Notes: generated by a model not told the origin, from the letters alone. Counted from the stretch's first letter, positions 1 through 6,635 are shown. The stretch is DNA of 7,819 nucleotides from Bacteroidota bacterium (GCA_947463975.1 CANHUW010000074.1:1-7819), one strand, 5' to 3'. A program made the numbers and translations.

Positions 1-489
1 AGGTCTTAAATATTTAATCGCCTTGTTCTCTCTTCTTAATGCAGCCAACTCAATTAAGATCTTGTGCGCTAAGTCCAAAGCCAATGGCATATAATCTTCT
101 GTTTCGTTGCTTGCATAACCAAACATCATCCCTTGGTCACCAGCACCTTGCTCTTCTTTCTTCTTTCTATCAACCCCTTGGTTGATATCCGCTGATTGCT
201 CGTGAATAGCAGATAAAATACCACAGCTATTCGCTTCAAACATATATTCACTCTTAGTATAACCAATCTTTCTAATTACACCACGTGCAATCTCTTGCAC
301 ATCTAAATAAGCTTTAGACTTTACTTCACCAGCTAGTACCACTTGACCTGTTGTTACCAATGTCTCACATGCCACTTTAGACTGTGGATCAAAAGCTAAA
401 AAGTTATCAATTAAAGCGTCAGATATCTGATCCGCTACCTTGTCTGGATGTCCTTCAGAAACACTCTCTGAGGTAAATAAATACGGCAT
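1..489 (-). CDS. metK: S-adenosylmethionine synthetase (N-terminal part, runs off left edge)
   Basis: Cytoplasmic enzyme that makes S-adenosylmethionine from methionine and ATP, the cell's main methyl donor. Reading the minus strand from the ATG at 489 gives 163 uninterrupted codons to the window edge, so the remaining C-terminal part (more than half of a family member of about 385-420 residues) lies outside. Visible family marks are MPYLFTSESVSEGHPDK at the N-terminus (GHPDK at residues 13-17, with the ATP-site His14, Asp16 and Lys17), Glu42 in VACET, which corresponds to a conserved metal/K+ site residue, and the signature GAGDQGMMFGYA at residues 115-126. The start is the first ATG and fits the family N-terminus exactly. 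The gene sits 55 bases downstream of the DUF4270 gene on the same strand, but a good -7 element in that gap suggests its own promoter. Identification is secure. Confidence 0.97.
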   Translation of the reverse strand, partial: MPYLFTSESVSEGHPDKVADQISDALIDNFLAFDPQSKVACETLVTTGQVVLAGEVKSKAYLDVQEIARGVIRKIGYTKSEYMFEANSCGILSAIHEQSADINQGVDRKKKEEQGAGDQGMMFGYASNETEDYMPLALDLAHKILIELAALRRENKAIKYLRP

Positions 490-518
490 ATTATTTTATT
501 TAGATGAATTTTAAAGTG

Positions 519-526
519 CAAATATA
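519..526 (-). promoter_or_regulatory. Putative -7 promoter element for metK
   Basis: On the minus strand this reads TATATTTG, a perfect match to the Bacteroidota -7 consensus TAnnTTTG, and it ends 29 bases before the metK ATG. No convincing TTG was found at the -33 position, where the sequence runs into the end of the DUF4270 gene. The identical octamer occurs in front of the YceI-family gene. The assignment rests on sequence match and position only. Confidence 0.5.
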
Positions 527-544
527 TTAATAATTACTATAATC

Positions 545-2035
545 TTATAAATCTGAGTAGTAAATACGAAGTCTCATTTTAAACCTCGAATGCTTACCAC
601 CACCCAATCTTACTCTTCCAATAGCTGGTTGATTAGCAGTGGACGTGGTAATATATTCAACACCAGCAATGGTATTGTTTGGATAAGGTGGTATATATCT
701 AATTGAATCGTTCACAGGTGCTGATATTCTGAAATCAAAAGTGGAATCTTTTCTAGATACTACCCCTTGAACATATCTTGTAATATTAAAATTGTATGAA
801 GCAACTCTATCATACCCATTTAAAGCCTTAATTGTTTGGAATCCGCCAAATCGAACAAAAGCTTCTGAATTAGCAAGCGTTTGATAATCATTAGGCACAC
901 TTCGCAATACCTTACTATTATTTGCGTCATAAGCAGCAAGCAATAAATATTTTGGAGCAAGCATATGTTTTTCAATAGTATTTAAAGTAGCATCATCTGG
1001 AACTTGTTCTGCTATTAATTCAGCTCTGTGAATAATTCTATTTGAAAAAGTCTTTAAAGCGGGTATTTTAACTTTAACTCCTGTTCCAGGACTTGTTTGA
1101 ACAAATACTAAAGAATCATTGGCTTTGCCAATATGTCTTGAGACTTCTGATCCTGTTCTATCTCTTTTGATAAAATTAGCATACCCATTAGCAGATAACC
1201 TAAATCTCATTTTAACTACGGTTGTATCCACTTTCCCAACCAAACCAGTAGCAGAATAATTGGTCTTGTAATAAAGAGCCAACTTTGTATTAGTATCTAA
1301 CATGTTAAATCTTAACAAGCCATTATTGTTTGCACTAGGGTCAACAGAAAGTGCAAAACCAGGGAAAAATTTTCTTAATGTAGTATCACTTCTATATGCA
1401 TTGTTAGAATCAAATTCTTTAATAAACATTCTTGCATACTTGTCAAATAACTTTATTCTAATTTGAAATTGGGATGCTTCATATCTATTAATGATAGAAT
1501 CTCCAATTCTAGCTAAATTGATGTTAACCGGATTAGCCATAGCTGCACCTGATTGAATGCCGTAAAACTCAGGGAAATTTGCAGGATAATACTTTGAAAT
1601 ATCTAAAGGAGTAGAAGGATCAATTTGATGAAGATTGATTTTTATTGGCTTACTAGTATCTCCATAGAATCCAGCATATTTGAGTGTTAATACAGCTGAA
1701 TCTACAATGATACTATCCTTTGATCCTTGAATAAAAAAAGGAAAGAAATCAGGCAACATTTGAAAAAACATAGTTGCTTTGGTTGTTCCAAATTGAGGAT
1801 CGTTGTTTATTTCTCCCAAAATTTGATTATCTGAACCGTATACCATTAAACTATCGGGTATATCAACAGTTTCCGTCTCTACTTCTATAATAGTATCCTT
1901 CGTATTAATGGCGTCTAATGAGGGAAGAAGACCTAATCCCAATTCTGAGTTACTCACTCTTGTACATGCCGAAGATAAAATGCCCAATAAAACTATAAAA
2001 ACTGAAACGCGCTTAACTATATGATTGAATGCCAT
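545..2035 (-). CDS. DUF4270 family lipoprotein
   Basis: Protein of 496 residues that I place in the DUF4270 family, exported lipoproteins found in Bacteroidota with no firmly established function. Residues 1-24 look like a lipoprotein signal peptide: basic HIVKR at 5-9, a hydrophobic stretch at 10-20, then SSAC with Cys24 as the likely lipidated residue. The lipobox is not ideal because Ser21, rather than Leu, is at -3, with Leu20 one place earlier. Family-like features are SELGLGLLP at 30-38, a LGEINNDPQFGTT segment around 73-85, and a C-terminal tail with RLGGG followed by MRLRIYYSDL. The body alternates short hydrophobic and polar stretches, as in a beta-rich secreted protein. It is the second gene of an operon, 15 bases after the GT5-like gene, with no room for a separate promoter. 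The protein is presumably anchored in the outer membrane, possibly surface exposed (inference). Confidence 0.85.
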   Translation of the reverse strand: MAFNHIVKRVSVFIVLLGILSSACTRVSNSELGLGLLPSLDAINTKDTIIEVETETVDIPDSLMVYGSDNQILGEINNDPQFGTTKATMFFQMLPDFFPFFIQGSKDSIIVDSAVLTLKYAGFYGDTSKPIKINLHQIDPSTPLDISKYYPANFPEFYGIQSGAAMANPVNINLARIGDSIINRYEASQFQIRIKLFDKYARMFIKEFDSNNAYRSDTTLRKFFPGFALSVDPSANNNGLLRFNMLDTNTKLALYYKTNYSATGLVGKVDTTVVKMRFRLSANGYANFIKRDRTGSEVSRHIGKANDSLVFVQTSPGTGVKVKIPALKTFSNRIIHRAELIAEQVPDDATLNTIEKHMLAPKYLLLAAYDANNSKVLRSVPNDYQTLANSEAFVRFGGFQTIKALNGYDRVASYNFNITRYVQGVVSRKDSTFDFRISAPVNDSIRYIPPYPNNTIAGVEYITTSTANQPAIGRVRLGGGKHSRFKMRLRIYYSDL

Positions 2036-2050
2036 GAATTTATTTTGTCT

Positions 2051-2869
2051 TTATTTGCCTGCAAGTTCGTTGTATAAATCTAAATACTCTGTTAAATCAG
2101 AGTCCCATCCATTAAACGGTACCACTTTTTTGCCTTTTACGCTAGAAAATTCAGTCATTAACTTCTTGTCAATATCATCTGATCCAAAAGTGATTGCGTC
2201 AGCATAGGTTGCACCCCCTCTAAATAAAGCAGCATTATTTAAATCTTTGTAAGGTTCTAATTCTTTATCTTTCACATTGGCATTGATAATAGCCTTAGTC
2301 AAGAAATCCTTAGAGAATTTTTCTTCAAAAGTATTTGAACCAATGGTATAGATTACTTTAGCATTTGAAAATACAGGCTCTTTTTTAAATGCCGTTTTTA
2401 TATATGCTGGAATTAACCCAGTCATCCATCCACTACAATGAATTATATCTGGAGGCCAACCAAATTTTTTAACAGTCTCCAAGGCACCTCTCGCAAAGAA
2501 AATGGTTCTTAATGCATTGTCATCAAACCAAGTTTCATTTTCATCATGAAAAATTTGCTTTCTTCTAAAGAAATCTTCGTTTTCTAAGAAATAAACTTGC
2601 AATCTTGCATTAGGTAAAGAAGCTACTTTAATTTGTAAAGGGTAATCGTCATTATCCACTTGAACATTAATACCAGACAAACGTACCACTTCATGTAAAC
2701 GATGCCTTCTCTCATTAATTACACCAAATCTTGGCATAATACAACGAACTTCTAAACCACTGTCGTTACTTTTGATGGCGAGCTTATTGATGATCTCCGC
2801 AAACTCAGTCAACTCCAAATAAGGGGACATTTCTGTGGCGATATATAAGATTCGTTTCTTTTCAGACAT
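2051..2869 (-). CDS. Half-length glycogen/starch synthase-like protein (GT5 N-terminal domain only, probable pseudoenzyme)
   Basis: A 272-residue cytoplasmic protein that aligns by eye with the N-terminal Rossmann-like half of GT5 glycogen synthase (GlgA, about 480 residues). Resemblances are KRILYIATEMSPY at 5-17 (GlgA-like VLHVCSEMFP), GLEVRCIMPRFG at 38-49, PDIIHCSGWMTGLIPAY at 140-156 (GlgA DVVHxHDWHxGLxPAY) and FRGGATYADAITFGS at 216-230 (GlgA KGGxxYADxVTTVS). The ADP-glucose-binding KTGGLADV motif is replaced by LELTEFAEI at 18-26, so the key Lys is absent. The DWH triad is GWM at 147-149, and VHN is replaced by TIGSN. The C-terminal GT-B half is missing entirely; the next gene starts 15 bases later and shows no remnant of it. 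Normal glycogen synthase activity is therefore very unlikely. A binding or regulatory role is possible but unproven. Public annotation may well call it glycogen synthase. It is the first gene of a two-gene operon with the DUF4270 lipoprotein. Confidence 0.85.
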   Translation of the reverse strand: MSEKKRILYIATEMSPYLELTEFAEIINKLAIKSNDSGLEVRCIMPRFGVINERRHRLHEVVRLSGINVQVDNDDYPLQIKVASLPNARLQVYFLENEDFFRRKQIFHDENETWFDDNALRTIFFARGALETVKKFGWPPDIIHCSGWMTGLIPAYIKTAFKKEPVFSNAKVIYTIGSNTFEEKFSKDFLTKAIINANVKDKELEPYKDLNNAALFRGGATYADAITFGSDDIDKKLMTEFSSVKGKKVVPFNGWDSDLTEYLDLYNELAGK

Positions 2870-2905
2870 GCTAAATTGTTTAACTCAGATAAGACTTTGA
2901 GTCTG

Positions 2906-2913
2906 CGAAGTTA
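2906..2913 (-). promoter_or_regulatory. Putative -7 promoter element for the GT5-like/DUF4270 operon
   Basis: The minus strand reads TAACTTCG followed by C, a one-base variant of TAnnTTTG (C for the third T), ending 36 bases before the ATG at 2869. The same TAnnTTCGC form occurs before sucC. No clear -33 TTG was seen. It lies in the 136-base divergent gap 2870-3005. On the plus side of that gap, before the gene at 3006, the nearest candidate is the poor match TAAATTGC at 2974-2981, which I do not call. Confidence 0.4.
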
Positions 2914-3005
2914 CGAAAAAATAAGGATTTTAAATAAATGCCCTAGGTAGACCCTAATATTAACAATTGGTCGTAAATTGCAAAGCATCCTAAAATATCC
3001 ATAAA

Positions 3006-3989
3006 ATGGCCAAATTCCTCAAAATCAGTTTCTTCTTTTTGGTAGGCATCTTATTGATATGGTGGAGTATGCATCAAATTCCAGACCAAGAATGGGATAA
3101 ATTCAAGCTGGCCTTAAAGCAATCCAAATTCTGGATCATTATACCTGTTTTCATCATTTTGGGACTATCCCATTTGTTAAGGGCTTTAAGATGGAGATTA
3201 ATCATGGAACCCCTTGGTTACAAGCCAAGTATTGGTAATACTTTCTTAGCAGTTTTAATTGGGTATTTAGCCAACTTGGCGATACCTAGATTAGGGGAAG
3301 TTTTAAAATGCACTTTATTAGCTAAATACGAAAATGTACCTGCAGAAAAAATTGTAGGAACCATTGTTGCAGAAAGAGCATTTGATGTGATTAGTTTAGG
3401 ATTGGTTTTTTTATTAGCGTTGGGATTACAATTTAATGTGATCGAAGCTGGATGGATGCAATTAAAAGCTCAATCTGCTGCACAGCAAGCAAGCAATTCT
3501 GCTGGTTCAAATTGGTTGTATATAATCATTGGCCTAATTGCAGTTGCTGTGATTTTATTTTTTGTTTTCAAATCAAAGCTGAAAAATGCTATTACTGGTG
3601 TTCAAAAAATATTAAAAGGAATTTGGGAAGGGGTAATGAGTGCCACTAAACTAAAAAAACACAATTTATTTTTCTTTTACTCTTTCGGCATTTGGTTTTT
3701 ATATTTATTAGCAACCTATATTGGATTATATGGCACAGAAGGTACAGCTAGTTCTTTTGCGACAGCCATTAGCTGTTTAGCGTATGCTAGCATTGGCATG
3801 ATTATTACCCCAGGCGGTATTGGTGCTTATGCTTATTTTATGGCCAAGGTTTTAGAATTAAACGGTGTAGATTACACATTAGGATTAGCGAATGGAACCT
3901 TACAATGGTTCTCTCAATTTTTAATTGTATTAGTATTAGGCGGAGTAAGTTTAATATTACTACCTATTATCAATAGACAAAAGAATTAA
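3006..3989 (+). CDS. LPG-synthase-TM / YbhN-type integral membrane protein (flippase-like)
   Basis: A 327-residue inner-membrane protein of the lysylphosphatidylglycerol-synthase transmembrane-domain family (UPF0104/YbhN-like). It has only the membrane domain and no cytoplasmic aminoacyl-transferase part. About eight hydrophobic segments are visible, near residues 5-20, 42-58, 77-94, 122-143, 169-189, 220-240, 250-268 and 299-321. Family-type conserved stretches are LRALRWRLIMEPLG at 58-71, NLAIPRLGEVLKC at 90-102, VAERAFDVI at 121-129 and the loop TPGGIGAYAYF at 268-278. Between the fourth and fifth segments lies a Gln/Ala/Ser-rich loop at 151-168. Relatives are thought to move lipids or lipid-linked intermediates across the membrane; the substrate here is unknown. 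It begins a plus-strand cluster, and the next gene starts one base after its stop, which implies translational coupling. Confidence 0.85.
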   Translation: MAKFLKISFFFLVGILLIWWSMHQIPDQEWDKFKLALKQSKFWIIIPVFIILGLSHLLRALRWRLIMEPLGYKPSIGNTFLAVLIGYLANLAIPRLGEVLKCTLLAKYENVPAEKIVGTIVAERAFDVISLGLVFLLALGLQFNVIEAGWMQLKAQSAAQQASNSAGSNWLYIIIGLIAVAVILFFVFKSKLKNAITGVQKILKGIWEGVMSATKLKKHNLFFFYSFGIWFLYLLATYIGLYGTEGTASSFATAISCLAYASIGMIITPGGIGAYAYFMAKVLELNGVDYTLGLANGTLQWFSQFLIVLVLGGVSLILLPIINRQKN

Positions 3990-3990
3990 T

Positions 3991-4479
3991 ATGCGCGAGA
4001 TTGGATCCATGGCAAATAAAGTGGTAAGCATTGAGCAAGCCAAAGCCATTATTTATGGTTGGAAATTAATTGGCAAAACAACATCGTTTACTAATGGCTG
4101 TTTTGATATTTTACACCAAGGACATATTTTTTCATTAGGCCAAGCCGCCAAAGAAGCCGATTATTTGATTGTTGGATTAAATAGCGACGCTAGTGTGCAA
4201 AGATTAAAAGGCCCTACAAGACCAATCAATAACACAGATAGCAGAGCAATGGTGATTTCCAATTTGGCCATAGTGGATTTAGTAGTGGTATTTGAAGAAG
4301 ATACGCCACTGGAATTAATCAAGGCATTAATGCCTGATATTTTAGTGAAAGGCGGTGATTATACTTTGGAGCAAATTGTGGGCGCAAAAGAAGTTGTTGC
4401 AGCTGGCGGGAAAGTAATTATCAATCCAATTGTAGAGGGCTTCTCTACTACAGGATTAATTGAAAAAATAAAAAAATAG
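3991..4479 (+). CDS. rfaE2: RfaE2-type D-glycero-beta-D-manno-heptose 1-phosphate adenylyltransferase
   Basis: Cytoplasmic nucleotidyltransferase that activates heptose-1-phosphate with ATP to ADP-heptose, used for LPS inner core or other heptose-containing glycans. The 162 residues match the cytidylyltransferase-like C-terminal domain of HldE: TSFTNGCFDILHQGH at 31-45 contains the nucleotide-binding HxGH motif (HQGH at 42-45), followed by GLNSDASVQRLKGPTRPI at 62-79, LVKGGDYT at 118-125 and EGFSTTGLIEKI at 149-160. The kinase half of HldE is not fused and does not lie nearby, so this is the split RfaE2 form. Two starts are possible: the ATG at 3991, one base after the upstream stop, and the in-frame ATG at 4009 (Met7). 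I keep the first because it sits in a typical coupling position, though the second would still give a complete domain. A related adenylyltransferase or cytidylyltransferase specificity cannot be excluded. Confidence 0.85.
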   Translation: MREIGSMANKVVSIEQAKAIIYGWKLIGKTTSFTNGCFDILHQGHIFSLGQAAKEADYLIVGLNSDASVQRLKGPTRPINNTDSRAMVISNLAIVDLVVVFEEDTPLELIKALMPDILVKGGDYTLEQIVGAKEVVAAGGKVIINPIVEGFSTTGLIEKIKK

Positions 4480-4483
4480 ATCA

Positions 4484-6007
4484 ATGGAATTTTTAAAAGG
4501 ATTAAGTATTCAAAAAGAAAACGAAGGAAGTTCAACAGGAACAAAATGGATACCATCTAATGGGTCAATCATTTCATCATATTCCCCTGTTGATGGACAA
4601 CTTATCGGTGCTGTAAAGACTACTGATCATGCAGCTTATGAACAAACTATTCAAACTGCACAAAAAGCTTTTAACGAATGGAGAAATTGGCCAGCACCCA
4701 AAAGAGGAGAAGTCGTTAGACAATTAGGCGAAGCATTACGTGCACAAAAACAATATCTTGGTCAATTGGTGAGTTATGAAATGGGCAAAAGTTTACAAGA
4801 AGGTTTAGGTGAAGTGCAAGAGATGATAGATATCTGTGATTTTGCTGTAGGATTGTCAAGACAACTGTATGGTTTAACCATGCATAGCGAAAGACCTTCT
4901 CATAGAATGTATGAACAATGGCACCCAATGGGCATTGTTGGGATCATTTCTGCTTTTAATTTTCCAGTAGCTGTATGGAGCTGGAATGCTGCTTTGGCAT
5001 GGGTTTGTGGAAATGTAACTGTTTGGAAGCCTAGTGAAAAAACACCTATTTGCGGAAACGCTGTTCAACATATTGTAGCCAAAGTTTTTGAAGCGAATCA
5101 AGTTCCTGAAGGAGTCAATTGTTTAATTCAAGGTGATAGAAGTGTAGGAGAATGGATGAGCAATGATTGTAGAATACCTTTGGTATCTGCAACAGGATCT
5201 ACTAGAATGGGTAAGGAATTAAATAAAGCAGTAGCAGGAAGACTAGGAAAAACCATTTTAGAATTAGGAGGCAACAACGCCATCATTATATCCGAACATG
5301 CAGATTTAGATATGTCATTAATTGGTGCAGTTTTTGGGGCAGTGGGAACTGCTGGACAAAGATGTACCACTACAAGACGCTTAATTATTCAAGAAAAAGT
5401 ATATGATAGTTTTGTCAATAAATTGACAAAAGCCTACCAACAAATCAAGATTGGAGATCCATTGGATGCTAACAATCATATGGGGCCACTAATAGATAAA
5501 GATGCAGTGAATATGTATTTAAATGCTATCGAAGCATGTAAAAAAGAAGGTGGGAAATTTTTAATAGACGGAGGCGTTTTATCTGGTGCTGGTTTTGAGA
5601 GTGGTTGTTATGTAAAACCATGTATAGCAGAGGCGCTACCACATTATCAAATAGTACAACACGAAACCTTCGCTCCTATTTTATACGTAATGAAGTATTC
5701 AACATTAGAAGAAGCCATTGCTATACAAAACAATGTGCCACAAGGTTTATCTTCAGCAATTATGACATTGAATATGCGTGAGTCTGAATTATTCTTATCT
5801 GCCAAAGGGAGTGATTGCGGGATTGCCAATGTAAATATTGGCACAAGTGGCGCAGAAATTGGTGGAGCATTTGGTGGAGAAAAAGAAACTGGTGGTGGTA
5901 GAGAAAGTGGATCAGATGCTTGGAAAGCGTATATGAGAAGACAAACGAATACCATCAACTGGAGCAATAGTTTACCTTTAGCTCAAGGAATTAAATTTGA
6001 TTTATAA
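4484..6007 (+). CDS. amaB: Antiquitin-type aldehyde dehydrogenase (alpha-aminoadipate semialdehyde / piperideine-6-carboxylate dehydrogenase)
   Basis: NAD-dependent ALDH of 507 residues, full length. It belongs to the ALDH7/antiquitin class, which oxidises alpha-aminoadipate semialdehyde (in equilibrium with piperideine-6-carboxylate) to alpha-aminoadipate in lysine breakdown. General ALDH marks are FNFP at 158-161, WKPSEKTP at 181-188, the GSTRMG nucleotide-binding turn at 238-243, the general base Glu260 in LELGGNN, and the catalytic Cys294 in GQRCTT. Class-specific marks are GLGEVQEMIDICDFAVGLSR around 107-126, the Arg pair after the catalytic Cys (298-299), the glycine-rich SGAEIGGAFGGEKETGGG at 455-472 and PLAQGIKF near the C-terminus. 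These fit ALDH7A1/AmaB much better than other ALDH classes. It starts 4 bases after the rfaE2 stop, so it is likely on the same transcript. No other lysine-catabolic gene is visible, so the pathway role is inferred from family. Confidence 0.92.
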   Translation: MEFLKGLSIQKENEGSSTGTKWIPSNGSIISSYSPVDGQLIGAVKTTDHAAYEQTIQTAQKAFNEWRNWPAPKRGEVVRQLGEALRAQKQYLGQLVSYEMGKSLQEGLGEVQEMIDICDFAVGLSRQLYGLTMHSERPSHRMYEQWHPMGIVGIISAFNFPVAVWSWNAALAWVCGNVTVWKPSEKTPICGNAVQHIVAKVFEANQVPEGVNCLIQGDRSVGEWMSNDCRIPLVSATGSTRMGKELNKAVAGRLGKTILELGGNNAIIISEHADLDMSLIGAVFGAVGTAGQRCTTTRRLIIQEKVYDSFVNKLTKAYQQIKIGDPLDANNHMGPLIDKDAVNMYLNAIEACKKEGGKFLIDGGVLSGAGFESGCYVKPCIAEALPHYQIVQHETFAPILYVMKYSTLEEAIAIQNNVPQGLSSAIMTLNMRESELFLSAKGSDCGIANVNIGTSGAEIGGAFGGEKETGGGRESGSDAWKAYMRRQTNTINWSNSLPLAQGIKFDL

Positions 6008-6027
6008 ATCTATACTAAATAAAAAAC

Positions 6028-6540
6028 ATGTCAAGACCTAGTGCAACAGAATATGGAAGTTTTTATCAAACCTACATCAATTATACAAGTGGAAAAGATT
6101 ACCCTATTTTAGTACAACAATACCATGATAGAATTACAGAATCATGGGCAGCCATTCCTGCAGAAAGAGCTAATTATGCATATGCAGAAGACAAATGGAC
6201 TATCAAACAAATGTTACAACATGTAATTGATACTGAAAGAATATTTGCTTATAGAGCCTTATGTATTTCTAGAAAAGAACCAGCAAACTTATTAGGATTT
6301 GACGAGAATATATATGCTGCTAATGCAACTGCTACCAATAGAAATTGGAAAGATATGTTGACAGAATGGAGAGTTGTAAGACAATCTACCAATTTATTAT
6401 TCGCTTCATTTACAGAAGAGCAATTAAAGCAAATGGGTAATGCCAATGGCCACCCTATTTCTGTAAATGCATTAGGCTTTATCATCTTTGGCCACGCATT
6501 ACATCACTTACATGTATTAAAAGAGCGCTACGGGGTGTAA
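6028..6540 (+). CDS. DinB-family putative metal-dependent protein
   Basis: A 170-residue cytoplasmic protein with the DinB/YfiT-like four-helix-bundle pattern. The three-histidine metal site is visible as His65 in MLQHVIDTER (62-71) and a C-terminal FGHALHHLHVLKERY (154-168), where His156 plus His159 or His160 are the probable ligands. WTIKQMLQHVIDTER at 57-71 is the usual signature on the second helix. Family members include thiol-S-transferases and damage-inducible proteins of unknown activity; nothing here fixes the substrate. It starts 20 bases after the aldehyde dehydrogenase gene with an A-rich leader and no Shine-Dalgarno sequence, and it is the last gene before a strong terminator. 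A role in thiol or aldehyde handling beside the dehydrogenase is conceivable but is only a guess. Confidence 0.85.
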   Translation: MSRPSATEYGSFYQTYINYTSGKDYPILVQQYHDRITESWAAIPAERANYAYAEDKWTIKQMLQHVIDTERIFAYRALCISRKEPANLLGFDENIYAANATATNRNWKDMLTEWRVVRQSTNLLFASFTEEQLKQMGNANGHPISVNALGFIIFGHALHHLHVLKERYGV

Positions 6541-6553
6541 TTATGATGAAGCA

Positions 6554-6635
6554 TTCAAAAACTTCGTATAAAAAAAGAACCCCTAACAAAAATTAGGGGT
6601 TCTTTTTTGCCTTTCGGCCATACTCAGTTTTTGAA
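6554..6635. repeat. Imperfect inverted repeat enclosing the terminator hairpin
   Basis: The arms TTCAAAAACTTCGTAT (6554-6569) and ATACTCAGTTTTTGAA (6620-6635) are reverse complements at 14 of 16 positions, the two mismatches being adjacent. They enclose the perfect terminator stem at 6571-6608 and a small GCC-TTTC-GGC hairpin at 6609-6618. On RNA this could fold into a three-way-junction-like structure. It could be an extended terminator or the remnant of a small palindromic element; the sequence alone does not decide. Confidence 0.6.
6571..6608. terminator. Bidirectional intrinsic terminator between DinB and YceI genes
   Basis: The left arm AAAAAAGAACCCCTAA (6571-6586) and right arm TTAGGGGTTCTTTTTT (6593-6608) are perfect reverse complements: a 16-bp stem with a six-base loop CAAAAA. 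The GC-containing core followed by a T run on either strand is the classical shape of a terminator that works in both directions. It lies 30 bases after the DinB stop and 57 bases after the YceI stop, between convergent genes. Confidence 0.92.

Noticed and set aside
490..544. Possible SAM-sensing riboswitch in front of metK.
   Set aside because: The gap is only 55 bases, AT-rich and without paired stems, and it contains a promoter-like element; there is no room for a known SAM riboswitch.
2036..2050. Possible frameshift that split a full-length glycogen synthase into two parts.
   Set aside because: The frame after the stop leads at once into the DUF4270 start, and no GT-B C-terminal motifs appear in any frame downstream, so the short form is a real end.
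2025..2207. Open frame of 60 codons on the plus strand spanning the junction of the GT5-like and DUF4270 genes.
   Set aside because: It mostly overlaps the GT5-like gene in antisense, has no promoter-like sequence and shows no recognisable protein features.
2892..2904. Small palindrome AGACT-TTG-AGTCT just downstream of the putative start region of the GT5-like operon.
   Set aside because: A five-base stem with a three-base loop is expected by chance in AT-rich DNA; there is nothing else to support an operator.
2974..2981. TAAATTGC as a -7 element for the plus-strand cluster starting at 3006.
   Set aside because: It departs from TAnnTTTG at the end of the element and has no suitably spaced TTG upstream; too weak to call, although a promoter must lie somewhere in this gap.
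4003..4012. GGATCC directly overlapping CCATGG at the second rfaE2 ATG, which looks like a cloning junction.
   Set aside because: Both the upstream and downstream coding sequences continue naturally in frame with no vector sequence around, so chance overlap of two six-base sites is the simpler explanation.
5647..5967. Open frame of 106 codons on the minus strand inside the aldehyde dehydrogenase gene.
   Set aside because: It lies opposite the conserved C-terminal ALDH7 region; its proline/serine-rich translation is what the complement of glycine-rich codons gives.
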